From Clostridium frigoris (GTDB taxonomy: Bacteria; Bacillota; Clostridia; Clostridiales; Clostridiaceae): DNA of 64,000 bases. A program made the position numbers and the translations under genes. Under the pieces are notes generated by a model, which saw only the letters and a program-made list of their open reading frames with translations, was not told the origin of the DNA and did no database searches. Where the stretch lies: assembly GCF_018861865.1 (NCBI RefSeq), contig NZ_JAHLDV010000007.1, positions 84,845 to 148,844 of the forward strand, in the 5' to 3' direction. Numbering within the stretch: the stretch's first letter is position 1; each line of letters starts with the position of its first letter. Shown here piece after piece: positions 1 through 9,165 of this stretch.

Positions 1-810
1 AATCCAATCTGGTGTTGATGCACCTGCTGTTACCCCTATCGTCTTAACATTTTCATTTTTTATAAATTCATCTGATATATCTAATATGTTTTCTACATGA
101 ATTGTATCTTTACAATTTTTTTTACATATTTCATAAAGCTTTGTAGTATTTGAACTATTAAACCCACCGATAACAACCATGGCATCAACATTCTTTGAAA
201 GTTCTTCTGCAGATTTTTGACGCACTTCTGTTGCACTACAAATAGTATTGAATGCAACTATTTCCTTACCAATTTTTATAATTTTAGTTAATACATTTTC
301 CCAAGTAGATTGCATTTCAGTTGTCTGAGCTACCACACATACTTTATTTACGGTAGTATCTATATCAATACCATTCTTAAGTATTACTGCGGAATTATTA
401 CACCATCCATTAATTCCAATAACTTCAGGATGATTTTTGTCTCCTACAATAATTATATGATATCCTAAATCATAATATTTTTTTACCTTTTTATGAATAT
501 TTGCTACATAAGGACATGTCGCATCTACTATATTAAGATTAGTTTTCTTCAAAATATTTAATGTTTCTTCAGATACGCCATGCGATCTTATAATAATTGT
601 GTCATTGTCTTCTAAGCTTGTAATTTCTTTAAGCTCTATTGGGTATATTAAGTTTTCTTTCAAAAAATTCACAACATCTTTATTATGGATAAGTGGTCCG
701 AGCGTATATATTTTTCTGTTATACTTTTCTTTTATTTCTAAAGCCTTGTCTACTGCACGCTTAACTCCAAAACAAAAACCAGCTGAATCTGCAAGTGTTA
801 TTTTTTTCAT
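1..810 (-). CDS. ispH: 4-hydroxy-3-methylbut-2-enyl diphosphate reductase, 3' end outside window
   Basis: IspH carries out the last MEP-pathway step, reducing HMBPP to IPP and DMAPP with a [4Fe-4S] cluster in the cytosol. The first 270 codons are visible. They start MKKITLADSAGFCFGVKRA with the first cluster cysteine at position 13, followed by cysteine contexts DATCPYV and NTICSATEV, and reach GVTAGASTPDWI at the window edge, where a plain IspH would be nearly complete. In many clostridia the protein continues into S1 RNA-binding repeats; that cannot be judged here. The ATG at 810 follows a GAGGTG ribosome binding site. cmk lies upstream on the same strand. Confidence 0.95.
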   Translation of the reverse strand, partial: MKKITLADSAGFCFGVKRAVDKALEIKEKYNRKIYTLGPLIHNKDVVNFLKENLIYPIELKEITSLEDNDTIIIRSHGVSEETLNILKKTNLNIVDATCPYVANIHKKVKKYYDLGYHIIIVGDKNHPEVIGINGWCNNSAVILKNGIDIDTTVNKVCVVAQTTEMQSTWENVLTKIIKIGKEIVAFNTICSATEVRQKSAEELSKNVDAMVVIGGFNSSNTTKLYEICKKNCKDTIHVENILDISDEFIKNENVKTIGVTAGASTPDWI

Positions 811-857
811 TTTTCACCTCATATAGATAAAATATTTTATAAATTTTTGATTTGTTT

Positions 858-1511
858 TTAAATATTCGAATTAATATAAGATACTATTACATTTACTACT
901 CCATCAATGTCTAACGCAGAAGAATCTATTTCTATAGCATCTGACGCTTTTGTAAGTGGATTAACCTCTCTATGGGTATCAATAAAATCTCTTTTAATAA
1001 TATCATTTAAAATAGTATTGCAATCAACATCTATACCTTTTGACATTAATTCTTCATATCTTCTTTTTGCTCTTTCTTCACTACTAGCCGTTAAATAAAA
1101 TTTAAAAGTAGCATCTTTTAATACCACCGTACCTATATCGCGTCCATCCATTATAACATTATACTTTTTTGCTATATCCTTTTGTAACTTAACAAGAATT
1201 TTCCTAATTTCAGGAACAGCCGCATACTTTGAGACATTATTGCTTATATTAGGCATATTTATCATATTCGTTAAATCTTCATTATTAACATATAAACGAT
1301 CTTCTACAAAATGCATTTCTAAAGATTCCACTAATTCAACTAAATCGCGAATATTTTTTTCTGATATATTTGCATCCATAGCTTTTAGTGTAACTGCTCT
1401 ATACATTGCACCCGTGTTAATATACATTAGATTAAATTTTTTACCTATCATTTTAGCTATTGTACTTTTTCCTGCGCCTGCAGGTCCATCTATAGCAATC
1501 GAAATTTCCAT
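858..1511 (-). CDS. cmk: (d)CMP kinase
   Basis: Cytidylate kinase phosphorylates CMP and dCMP with ATP for nucleotide and phospholipid precursor supply. The 217-residue length is standard. The P-loop GPAGAGKST lies at about residues 9-17, and the DGRDIGTVV and RAKRRYEEL segments typical of bacterial Cmk follow. The ATG at 1511 is preceded by GGAGGG at good spacing. It lies between a flavoprotein gene and ispH, a common clostridial neighbourhood, although the plsC often found between cmk and ispH is absent. Confidence 0.96.
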   Translation of the reverse strand: MEISIAIDGPAGAGKSTIAKMIGKKFNLMYINTGAMYRAVTLKAMDANISEKNIRDLVELVESLEMHFVEDRLYVNNEDLTNMINMPNISNNVSKYAAVPEIRKILVKLQKDIAKKYNVIMDGRDIGTVVLKDATFKFYLTASSEERAKRRYEELMSKGIDVDCNTILNDIIKRDFIDTHREVNPLTKASDAIEIDSSALDIDGVVNVIVSYINSNI

Positions 1512-1554
1512 TATAATTCACCCTCCATCAATCAAAAAGCTACATTAAGTATAA

Positions 1555-2781
1555 TTAGTCTACGCCTACACTATTTCCAGCTAAATATCCTGTAGATAAT
1601 GCTATTTGAAGATTATAACCCCCTGTATATGCATCTACATCTATCATTTCACCTGCAAAATAAAGATTATCTATTAGTTTTGATTTCATAGTAGACGCAT
1701 CTATTTGCAAAGTATCTACACCACCACTAGTTATAATTGCTTCATCAATTGGGCGAAGCCTCTTAATCGTTAGTGGTAATTTTTGAAGTAAATTAACTAA
1801 GATTTTTCTTTCCTCTTTAGTAATAGAGTTCACCTTTTTATTTTCATCAATATTACATAATTGAATAATTGTATTAATAAGTTTGCTAGGGAGTAAATCA
1901 GTTAATGAATTTTTAAAATCTTTATTTGCGTACTTTAAGAAATCGCTTTGAATTCGTTTATCAAGTTGAATTTCACTCAATGCTGGTTTTAAATTAATAA
2001 AAGCTTTTAATTTTTCTCCTTCTTTTACATAACAACTTCCACTTAGGACAATAGGCCCTGAAATTCCATAATGAGTAAAAATCATTTCTCCGAACTCTTT
2101 ATATATACTCTTATTCTTACTGTTTGTAATATTAAGTTCTACGTTTTTTAGAGAAAGTCCCTGTAAATCTTTAATCCACTCCTCCTCAATCTCGATTGGT
2201 ACAAGTGATGCTTTAGGTTTAATTATATTATGTCCCAGTCCTCTGGCATAAGTTAATCCTTCACCTGATGATCCTGTTTGTGGGTATGATAAACCGCCGG
2301 TACATAATACAATGTAATCTCCATATACATTATTTCCAGAAGCAAGTTCGACACCTATAACTTTCTGATTATCTCGAACTATCCTTTTTACTTTTGAATT
2401 TAATAAGACTTCAACATTTTTATTTTTCAATGCAATATCGAAAGCTTTTATAATATCTGAAGATTTATCGGACTCTGGAAATACTCTATCTCCTCTTTCT
2501 ACTTTAAGGTTAACTCCTAGTTCTTTGAAAAAGTTCATTGTATTTTCATTTGTAAATGAGTATAAAGAACTATATAAAAAGTTGGGATTACATGGTATAT
2601 TTTCAAAAAAGTCACCAATATCCTTAGCATTTGTAATATTACATCTACCCTTACCCGTTATATAAAGTTTTCTTCCTAATCTTTCATTTTTTTCAATAAG
2701 AACCACCTCATGTTTTGATGAAGCCGTTACAGCTGCCATCATGCCTGCTGGTCCTCCTCCAATAATAATTACTTTTGCCAC
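1555..2781 (-). CDS. HI0933/YhiN-family FAD-dependent oxidoreductase
   Basis: This is a 408-residue flavoprotein of the BaiN/HI0933 family (aminoacetone oxidase-like in databases); the true substrate is unknown. The N-terminal Rossmann motif GGGPAGMMAA binds FAD at about residues 8-17. The family signature TGKGRCNITN follows, and the C-terminal GGVDT and AGEMIDVDAYTGGYNLQ segments close the FAD site. The start is a GTG at 2781 behind GGGGAG. It is placed directly upstream of cmk in the same direction with a 43-base gap, so the two are probably co-transcribed. Confidence 0.9.
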   Translation of the reverse strand: MAKVIIIGGGPAGMMAAVTASSKHEVVLIEKNERLGRKLYITGKGRCNITNAKDIGDFFENIPCNPNFLYSSLYSFTNENTMNFFKELGVNLKVERGDRVFPESDKSSDIIKAFDIALKNKNVEVLLNSKVKRIVRDNQKVIGVELASGNNVYGDYIVLCTGGLSYPQTGSSGEGLTYARGLGHNIIKPKASLVPIEIEEEWIKDLQGLSLKNVELNITNSKNKSIYKEFGEMIFTHYGISGPIVLSGSCYVKEGEKLKAFINLKPALSEIQLDKRIQSDFLKYANKDFKNSLTDLLPSKLINTIIQLCNIDENKKVNSITKEERKILVNLLQKLPLTIKRLRPIDEAIITSGGVDTLQIDASTMKSKLIDNLYFAGEMIDVDAYTGGYNLQIALSTGYLAGNSVGVD

Positions 2782-2868
2782 ACAATCACTCCCCTATAAT
2801 ATTTACAATTATAATTCATTATAATACATTTAAAATCATTTTTTGTATATGTAAAACACAACCTCAAA

Positions 2869-2895
2869 AGAGAATCCCAATGAAAGGATTCTCTT
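2869..2895 (-). terminator. hairpin after the RpiR-type regulator gene
   Basis: Perfect 10-bp arms (2869-2878 and 2886-2895) enclose a 7-base loop just past the stop codon of the RpiR-type gene. The T-rich tail on the minus strand is weak, so this is a moderate terminator call. Confidence 0.55.
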
Positions 2896-2922
2896 CAAAC
2901 CGTTTAATTAAGAATATATCTT

Positions 2923-3801
2923 TCATTCTCTGTCCTTATCTTTAAAAGAATAAACTTGATATTCTTCCCATATGTCCTCTAAAGTAGAAAATGTTCTTGA
3001 AATTTTTTCTTTTTCTCGTAAGCCTACAGCAATAATTAATGCATTTATTACACTAAGTGGTGCTACTAAAGAATCAACAAATGATGCCATATTACTTTGA
3101 GCTATTAATGTATAATCTGCTCTAGTAGCTAATGGAGATAATAAACTATCAGTAATTGCTACAACATTTGCATTTTTACTTTTAGCAAAAGCTAAAGCTT
3201 CAATTGTTCTTGTAGTATACCTAGGAAACCCTATTCCAATAACTATGTCTTGTTCATTAACATAAAGCATCTGCTCAAATATATCACTGACACCATAAGC
3301 AACTACTTTAACATTATCCAAAATAAGATTTAAATGAAATGCTAAAAATTCTGCAAGCGCTGCTGAACTTCTAAGTCCAATTATGTATATTTTTCTAGCT
3401 TTAAATAATGAATTAACTATATCCTCAAAAGTTTTATGATTAATTTTTTCAAGTGTTGCTCTAATATTTTCCATATCAGCTTTTAATACACCTTTTAATG
3501 CATTTTCCTGAGTAATAAAATCATTTGATAACTCAATTCTTTGCACAGTAGTTAATTTATTTTTAATTAGTTCATGAAGAGCTTTCTGTAGTTTAGGATA
3601 ACCACTAAATCCTAATTCATTAGCAAATCTTACAACAGTAGATTCGCTTACCCCTACACTAGTTCCCAATTTGGCTGCTGTCATAAATGCTGCTTTGTCA
3701 TAGTGCTTTAGAATATATTCTGCAATTAATTTTTGTCCTTTACTTAAACGCGGAAATTTAATTTGAATAGTTCTCATCAAATCTTGTTTACTATCTACCA
3801 T
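2923..3801 (-). CDS. MurR/RpiR-family transcriptional regulator
   Basis: The 292-residue protein has an N-terminal RpiR-type helix-turn-helix (about residues 1-77, including KLGTSVGVSESTVVRFANELGFSG split across the fold) and a C-terminal SIS sugar-phosphate-binding domain (about 125-265, with YIIGLRSSAALAEF and IGIGFPRYTTRT). Family members sense phosphosugars and control sugar or amino-sugar genes. No sugar gene is adjacent, so the target is not evident. Possible operator-like repeats lie just upstream (3839-3889). The ATG at 3801 follows GGAAGG. Confidence 0.9.
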   Translation of the reverse strand: MVDSKQDLMRTIQIKFPRLSKGQKLIAEYILKHYDKAAFMTAAKLGTSVGVSESTVVRFANELGFSGYPKLQKALHELIKNKLTTVQRIELSNDFITQENALKGVLKADMENIRATLEKINHKTFEDIVNSLFKARKIYIIGLRSSAALAEFLAFHLNLILDNVKVVAYGVSDIFEQMLYVNEQDIVIGIGFPRYTTRTIEALAFAKSKNANVVAITDSLLSPLATRADYTLIAQSNMASFVDSLVAPLSVINALIIAVGLREKEKISRTFSTLEDIWEEYQVYSFKDKDRE

Positions 3802-3838
3802 AATTAACTCAATCCTTCCTATACAAATCCAAATAAAT

Positions 3839-3889
3839 GAAATAAAAATTTCAAAATATGATAAAATGAATTTTTTATTTCATTTTATC
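3839..3889 (-). promoter_or_regulatory. tandem TGAA-N7/8-TTCA sites and an 11-bp inverted repeat upstream of the RpiR-type gene
   Basis: Two TGAA...TTCA elements lie at 3839-3853 (7-base spacer) and 3867-3882 (8-base spacer). The second is embedded in a perfect 11-bp inverted repeat, GATAAAATGAA at 3860-3870 with its complement at 3879-3889. RpiR-family operators are often GAAA/TTTC inverted repeats, so autoregulation is a reasonable guess. In such AT-rich DNA some of this could be chance. Confidence 0.3.
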
Positions 3890-4056
3890 ATCTTTTGAAG
3901 ATATTTTCAACGAATTATTCATTTGTATAATACTTTTTTATTATGAATAATTAAATTATCATCAATATCTATGCAATTCATCTAATAGAAGGCAATCTTT
4001 AATAGTTATTATACATTATTTTATTATTTAGATCCATCATATAGTGAATCCGTAAA

Positions 4057-4767
4057 TTATAAATTCTTCAAATAATTTATTTCATCAAAAGTTAAGTTTC
4101 TCCATTCTCCCTTTTCCATATTCCCAAGCAAAATATTACCAACAGAAATCCTCTTTAATGCAATAACTGGATGACCTATAACATCGCACATTTTTCTGAT
4201 TTGACGATTCTTACCCTCATGTATTGTAATAGTAGCCCTGCAATTAAATCCGATTCTTTTAGTAATTTCAAAACCAGCTTTAGCAGTAATGTACCCATCA
4301 ATATCTACTCCATTACAGAATGTAGCTATTTCTTCCTCATTTGGGCATCCTTCAAGTATTGCCATATAGACTTTGTTAATGGCCTGCCTTGGATGAATCA
4401 CTTTATTATAGATATCTCCATCATTTGTCAAAATAATCAAACCACATGTATCATAGTCTAAACGACCTATAGGATATATTCTTTCTTTTGTTTTTACTAA
4501 ATCTAAAATAGTCTCTCTGCCTTTTTCATCTTTTACAGTAGATACTATCCCTTCTGGTTTATTTAATGCAATGTAAACTTTATTTTCTTCTATATTAATA
4601 ATTTTATCATCTACCTCGACACTATCTTCTTCAGGGTCAATTTTATTTCCTAGCTCTGAAACTACCAAGTTGTTTACTTTAACTCTACCCGCAGTAATTA
4701 TTTCTTCACACTTTCTTCGTGATGCAACACCACATCTTGCCATAAATTTTTGCAACCGTTCTTCCAC
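4057..4767 (-). CDS. rluB: RsuA/RluB-family rRNA pseudouridine synthase
   Basis: The enzyme isomerises a uridine in rRNA, in 23S helix 90 if it is a true RluB. The 236 residues contain an N-terminal S4 domain (ERLQKFMARCGVASRRKCEE, residues 3-22) and the catalytic block GRLDYDTCGLIILTNDG, whose Asp is the nucleophile. The C-terminal HEGKNRQIRKM motif is also present. The start is a GTG at 4767 behind AGGAAG. The choice of RluB over another RsuA-family paralogue rests on general similarity. Confidence 0.9.
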   Translation of the reverse strand: MEERLQKFMARCGVASRRKCEEIITAGRVKVNNLVVSELGNKIDPEEDSVEVDDKIINIEENKVYIALNKPEGIVSTVKDEKGRETILDLVKTKERIYPIGRLDYDTCGLIILTNDGDIYNKVIHPRQAINKVYMAILEGCPNEEEIATFCNGVDIDGYITAKAGFEITKRIGFNCRATITIHEGKNRQIRKMCDVIGHPVIALKRISVGNILLGNMEKGEWRNLTFDEINYLKNL

Positions 4768-5179
4768 TATAACACTTCCTAATTTTATTTTTAGTTACTA
4801 TATAAATATAAATTTTCTATTATAAAATTATTTATTAACTCTCTTGTTAAATAATTTTAAGGCAATTTTATAATCTGTTACTAAATAAAAAACATGATTT
4901 AAAATTTAAATTGAAATATATATAAATAAGCCTTCATAAAGAATTATATAAGTATATTAATAAAAAATCAATTGCTGATAAATCAATTTTTCATTTTACT
5001 TTTGTAATCCCGATAAATTTGTAATATATTTCCAAGGAAATAGATCTATAAAAGCATAAATCATTATTTAACTATAAAATAATTTTAATAAACAATAAAA
5101 AATCAATATCATAATATATTTTAATGTCTCTAATGCTATACTATATACAGAATGTAATATTATAAAAGGAGGATACGTA
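4768..5179. other. 412-bp AT-rich intergenic region between divergent genes
   Basis: The stretch separates the rluB-type gene (minus) from the alcohol dehydrogenase gene (plus) and must hold both promoters. A bulged hairpin with roughly 13 paired bases lies at 4824-4858, 57-91 bases upstream of the rluB start. A TATACT hexamer at about 5140 could be a -10 box for the dehydrogenase, but no convincing -35 partner is seen. No ORF is supportable. Confidence 0.5.
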
Positions 5180-6280
5180 ATGAATTTTATTAATTACTAT
5201 ATGCCAACAAAAATAATATCAGATAAAGAAGTAATATTAAAAAACAGTAACCTATTTTCTTCTTATGGAAAAAAGGCTTTGATTGTAACTGGTAAAACCT
5301 CATCCATAATAAACGGTTCACTAAAAGATGTTACTAATGCATTAGAAAAAGAAGGCATTGTATATGCTGTTTTTAATAATGTAGAAGAAAACCCATCTTT
5401 AGAAACTGTTGAAAAAATTGCAGAACTTGGAAGAACACAAAATTCCAATTTTATTATAGGTATTGGAGGAGGTTCTCCCATTGATTCTGCAAAAGCAGCG
5501 GGAGTGTTAATAAACAACCCAAATGCCACAAGATTCAATTTATTTGATAATCCAGCCCTTAAATCCATACCTGTGATTGCAGTTCCTACAACAGCCGGAA
5601 CAGGAACCGAAACAACACCTTATGCAATTCTTACAGATAATGAGCTAAAAACAAAACATTGTATATGTCAAAAAGTATTTCCTGAATATGCCTTATTAGA
5701 CGTAAAATATTTAATGTCCTTACCAGAGAAAATAACTATTAATACTTCTATAGATGCATTATCTCACTTAATAGAAGGTTATTTATCATCAAAATCAAAT
5801 ATAATAAGCGATGCACTAGCCGAAAAAGGTCTAAAATTATTCGGTGAATGTTTAAATATGATAAAAGAAAAAGATTTTACTTATGTTGTTCGAGAAAAAT
5901 TAATGTTTGCCTCTACCATAGCTGGTATGGTAATTGCACAATCCGGCACATCCCTTCCACATGGAATGGGTTATTCTCTTACATATTTTCATAATATACC
6001 ACACGGAAAAGCAAATGGAGTTCTTTTAAAATCCTATTTACAGTTTTCTGAAAATAAACATAGAGTTAGAAAAATTTTATACCTATTAACTATAGAAAAT
6101 TTAGATGAACTCGGTGATTTTTTAAAGAATATGCTTGGAAAAATTGATAATGTAAGTTATAAAGATATATGTTCTTATGCTGAAATTATGGCATTAAACA
6201 AAGATAAATTAAAAAATCATCCCACACCTGTTGGGAAAGAAAATATACTAAAAATGTACAAAGATTCATTAAATTTATAA
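5180..6280 (+). CDS. iron-containing alcohol dehydrogenase
   Basis: A 366-residue group III (iron-activated) alcohol dehydrogenase, interconverting alcohols and aldehydes or ketones with NAD(P)H. The cofactor motif GGGSPIDSAKA and the PTTAGTGTE block are present. The four metal ligands are one Asp and three His, seen in SIDALSHLIEG, SLPHGMGYS and NIPHGKANG. The substrate cannot be assigned. It stands alone on the plus strand, with GGAGG before the ATG and a strong shared terminator after it, so it is a monocistronic unit. Confidence 0.93.
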   Translation: MNFINYYMPTKIISDKEVILKNSNLFSSYGKKALIVTGKTSSIINGSLKDVTNALEKEGIVYAVFNNVEENPSLETVEKIAELGRTQNSNFIIGIGGGSPIDSAKAAGVLINNPNATRFNLFDNPALKSIPVIAVPTTAGTGTETTPYAILTDNELKTKHCICQKVFPEYALLDVKYLMSLPEKITINTSIDALSHLIEGYLSSKSNIISDALAEKGLKLFGECLNMIKEKDFTYVVREKLMFASTIAGMVIAQSGTSLPHGMGYSLTYFHNIPHGKANGVLLKSYLQFSENKHRVRKILYLLTIENLDELGDFLKNMLGKIDNVSYKDICSYAEIMALNKDKLKNHPTPVGKENILKMYKDSLNL

Positions 6281-6320
6281 ACAGTTTTATTTAATAATAT
6301 ATTAATAAACAAAATTATTA

Positions 6321-6357
6321 AAAACAAGAAAGTGTAGCTTTTACACTTTCTTGTTTT
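6321..6357. terminator. bidirectional terminator between the ADH gene and msrA
   Basis: Perfect 15-bp arms (6321-6335 and 6343-6357) with A-rich and T-rich flanks lie between two convergent genes. The hairpin would stop transcription from both sides. Confidence 0.85.
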
Positions 6358-6369
6358 TGTATTTTTGTA

Positions 6370-6849
6370 CTAATTGATATTTAAATCAATATGACAATAT
6401 CCTCCTTGGTTTTTTTGTAGATACTTTTGATGATAATCTTCAGCATCATAAAAACAAGAAAGAGGCTCTATCTGCGTAACTATAACCTTCTCATATTTAC
6501 TTTGAATTTTATCTTTTGTACTTAATATAATATCTAAATCACCTTTATCTAAGTAATAAATACCGCTTCTATATTGACTACCTACATCAGCTCCTTGCCT
6601 GTTAACAGCAGTAGGATCAATTATTCTCCAAAACTTATTTAATATCTTTTCTAAAGATATTAATTTTTCATCATACCTTATTAAGCAGGCTTCTGCATGA
6701 CCAGTATTTCCGCTGCAAACCTCATCATACGTAGGGTCCTTCTTTATACCATTCGCATACCCCACCTTAGTTTCAACAATACCATCTATTTTTGACATAT
6801 AAGCATCTACACCCCAAAAGCATCCTCCGGCTACAACTATAGTCTTCAT
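6370..6849 (-). CDS. msrA: peptide-methionine (S)-S-oxide reductase
   Basis: MsrA reduces methionine-S-sulfoxide in oxidised proteins. The 159-residue protein carries the catalytic GCFWG motif at residues 9-13 (Cys10), the TKVGYANG segment, GHAEAC, and the DYHQKYL motif near the end. A resolving cysteine is plausible in GGYCHID at the C-terminus. The ATG at 6849 follows AAGGTGAGGTG. It appears to be a single gene ending at the shared terminator, next to the short SSB gene. Confidence 0.96.
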   Translation of the reverse strand: MKTIVVAGGCFWGVDAYMSKIDGIVETKVGYANGIKKDPTYDEVCSGNTGHAEACLIRYDEKLISLEKILNKFWRIIDPTAVNRQGADVGSQYRSGIYYLDKGDLDIILSTKDKIQSKYEKVIVTQIEPLSCFYDAEDYHQKYLQKNQGGYCHIDLNIN

Positions 6850-6914
6850 TAAAACACCTCACCTTTTTATTATTACTGTTTATAAATTATACCACAGTCA
6901 TAATATTATATGAG

Positions 6915-7244
6915 TTATACAATTTGCTGCTTATTATCTAGGAATTTAAAATCCTCAGCTACAACTTCTGTACTATATCTTTTATTTCCATCTTTATCTA
7001 TATAACTACTACTTGACAATCTCCCTGTTATAGCAATTTGGCTTCCTTTTTTTAAATGTTTACATAAAGTTTCTGCCAAACCACTCCATGCGACAATATT
7101 TATAAAATCCGCTTCTGCTTGCATATCTTTATGTTGTACCCTATTAATTGCCAATGTAAATCTAGTGTAAAACCCTTTTCCTTCATTAAAAGTCTTAAGT
7201 TCCAAATCTCTTGTTAATCTGCCAATCATTGATACAGTATTCAT
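6915..7244 (-). CDS. ssb: short single-stranded DNA-binding protein without acidic tail
   Basis: The 109-residue protein is one OB fold, starting MNTVSMIGRLTRDLELK, with SSB-like FTLAINR, DFINIVAWSGLAETLCKHLKKGS and ITGRL blocks. It ends at LDNKQQIV and has neither the flexible linker nor the acidic DDDIPF-type tip used by housekeeping SSBs to recruit partners. This matches the layout of short accessory SSBs such as B. subtilis SsbB. The gene is not beside rpsF/rpsR, so the essential SSB is probably elsewhere. A LexA-type box lies about 125 bases upstream (7368-7381), suggesting damage induction. Confidence 0.92.
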   Translation of the reverse strand: MNTVSMIGRLTRDLELKTFNEGKGFYTRFTLAINRVQHKDMQAEADFINIVAWSGLAETLCKHLKKGSQIAITGRLSSSSYIDKDGNKRYSTEVVAEDFKFLDNKQQIV

Positions 7245-7367
7245 TAATTATCTCCTTTTTATTTAAGAATTTACTTTAGCTAATTAATCGACACTTAATA
7301 TAATTTTGTTTTTACCGTGTAATTAAATAACTTTTTAAGATTATTGACAATAAAAATAGTTTTTATA

Positions 7368-7381
7368 CAAACGTATGTTCT
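7368..7381 (-). promoter_or_regulatory. LexA/DinR-type SOS box upstream of ssb
   Basis: On the minus strand the site reads AGAACATACGTTTG, 13 of 14 matches to the B. subtilis-type consensus CGAACRNRYGTTYG. A TATAAA hexamer (7362-7367) follows immediately and could be the -10 box, placing the operator between -35 and -10; the -35 is weak. The recA box in this same window has the same single mismatch, which supports the reading. Confidence 0.65.
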
Positions 7382-7567
7382 TTTATTAATTTTATTTATT
7401 TATTTCTGATGTTTGCACATTGTTATTATAAATCGTTTTTATTTATTAGTTATAAGTTATAATTTTGGTTTACATTTTAAATACTACTTACATAATTATG
7501 CTTATGTAAACTAAAATACAACATTAATTTCAGTTTTCTCTATAATCAATTCTTGTATGCTCCTTAA

Positions 7568-7606
7568 CTAACAAAAAAACATATGTAAACATATGTTTTT
7601 TGTTAG
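7568..7606. terminator. terminator after uvsE
   Basis: Long arms (7568-7585 and 7590-7606) pair with one bulged base. On the minus strand the distal arm carries a run of seven T. It closes the uvsE transcript and could act in both directions. Confidence 0.75.
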
Positions 7607-7637
7607 TATAAAAATAAATAATTCATTTATGAAGCTT

Positions 7638-8900
7638 TTAGTAAAAAAAATAATATGAGTTAAGAATATATTCAGCATTATATCTATCACATAGTTTTCT
7701 TAAATAAAGCTTTGCCTTCTCTTTATGCTGCATATCCAAAAGAAGTTCTGCAAAATGAACTTTTTCTTTGTCAGTAACCTCATCTTTAACGTAACCCCAA
7801 ACATGCTCTGCAGTATTTATAAAACTTCCATCTTCTACATCAATATTTATAACTTCATCGATATACTCGTAGAATTCTTTAAAACTACATTTTTCTTTTA
7901 CCATTTTACTACATTCTTTATAATACTTATAGTTTCTTTCCATTAAAACATATTTGTATTTTGCCCATTGTTTTTCTATAACTGTAAAATATGATTTTTT
8001 ATTTATATTATTTACATTATTTATATTATTTATTATAAGATTGCATTTTACAGCCGAAATGTCTTTATCTTTTACCTCTAGCATAATATCAGGATTAAAC
8101 TCTTTTACTTCATCATAATATTCTAAAAAGGGTCTGACCATTATAGTAATTGAATGTGCTCCTATCTGTTTTTTTAAATTTTGCTGACTATAATGAACTT
8201 TTACATTGCCATCTTTCTCTTTCCATGTTTTTATTACTTTTTTCATTATTTCTTTTATAGATTCATCCTTTTGATGATTACACTCATGATGAAGGTTATC
8301 AAATATAACTGGTATACCAATTTTACTGCTCACATAAAGAACATCTTCAATATTGAATATATTTCCATCGTTTTCAATTACAAGCCTCTTTTTCACAGAA
8401 GATGATAATCTTTTAAAATTCTCGATAAACCTATTTATAGCTGCATTTTTATCGCCATACCCTCCACCTATATGGAGTATTATTTTATTATTTGAATTCA
8501 GACCTAAAGAGTCTAAAAACCTACTATGATATTCTAAATCTCTAATTGCATTTTCTACAATATCCTCTTTCAAAGCATTGAGTACAGTATATTGTCCTGG
8601 ATGCATTGAAACTCTCATACCACATTTCTTTACAAATTCCCCTAATTCATTTAGTTCATTTTCGAAATATTTATACCATTCAATTTCATTAATAATATGA
8701 CTACCCAGTGGAACTATATCTGAGCTTATTCTAAATAATTTTATATTAAGTTTCTCATTGTTTTCTAAAATTTTTTTTAATCCTACTATATTTTGTTTTA
8801 CCACATCTAAAAAAATGTCTTTTGAAAATTTCTTTAGTGTAAGTCCTCTTGATGTTCTTTCATTTATTGTTAATGGAATGCATGCATATCCTATTTTCAT
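7638..8900 (-). CDS. uvsE: UV DNA damage endonuclease
   Basis: UvsE/UVDE nicks DNA 5' of UV photoproducts, starting an excision route independent of UvrABC. The TIM-barrel hallmarks are visible: MKIGYACIPLT at the N-terminus, FRISSDIVPLGSH, RVSMHPGQYTVLN, LHIGG, LVIENDG and PVIFDNLHHECN, which supply metal ligands. The C-terminal region is longer than in short bacterial homologues and includes an Asn-rich stretch (DNA 8000-8038). I chose the ATG at 8900 because GGGAG precedes it and family homology begins there; an in-frame ATG at 8918 lacks a ribosome binding site. Confidence 0.93.
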   Translation of the reverse strand: MKIGYACIPLTINERTSRGLTLKKFSKDIFLDVVKQNIVGLKKILENNEKLNIKLFRISSDIVPLGSHIINEIEWYKYFENELNELGEFVKKCGMRVSMHPGQYTVLNALKEDIVENAIRDLEYHSRFLDSLGLNSNNKIILHIGGGYGDKNAAINRFIENFKRLSSSVKKRLVIENDGNIFNIEDVLYVSSKIGIPVIFDNLHHECNHQKDESIKEIMKKVIKTWKEKDGNVKVHYSQQNLKKQIGAHSITIMVRPFLEYYDEVKEFNPDIMLEVKDKDISAVKCNLIINNINNVNNINKKSYFTVIEKQWAKYKYVLMERNYKYYKECSKMVKEKCSFKEFYEYIDEVINIDVEDGSFINTAEHVWGYVKDEVTDKEKVHFAELLLDMQHKEKAKLYLRKLCDRYNAEYILNSYYFFY

Positions 8901-9165
8901 ATTTTCTTTTACTCCCATTTTATTATACTTATAATTTTTTCAATTAATATTAGATTGTACAAAATTTTAATATTTAAATGCTTTCTAATTTAAGATTATA
9001 ACGCATTTCAGCTTTTATCGCTATACTTAACCTCATGTTACCCATTTAAACAGTGTTTACTCTTTCTTTAAAGCAAAATTCTAAGCCAAAGGTATGAATT
9101 AACAACTCATATCTTTTCTGCTTATATAGGGTTATTAATAGATATATTTAACTGCATTACAATAA

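Larger units (their letters stand above)
7245..7637. other. 393-bp intergenic region between ssb and uvsE
   Basis: It holds the ssb leader and promoter region with a LexA-type box (7368-7381), a perfect 8-bp inverted repeat (7488-7495 and 7502-7509), and the uvsE terminator at 7568-7606. No ORF with a credible ribosome binding site is present on either strand. Confidence 0.55.

Noticed and set aside
9046..9062. AAACAGTGTTTA-type palindrome as a LexA box for uvsE or the recombinase
   Set aside because: The central bases do not fit the LexA consensus spacing pattern; at least three mismatches.
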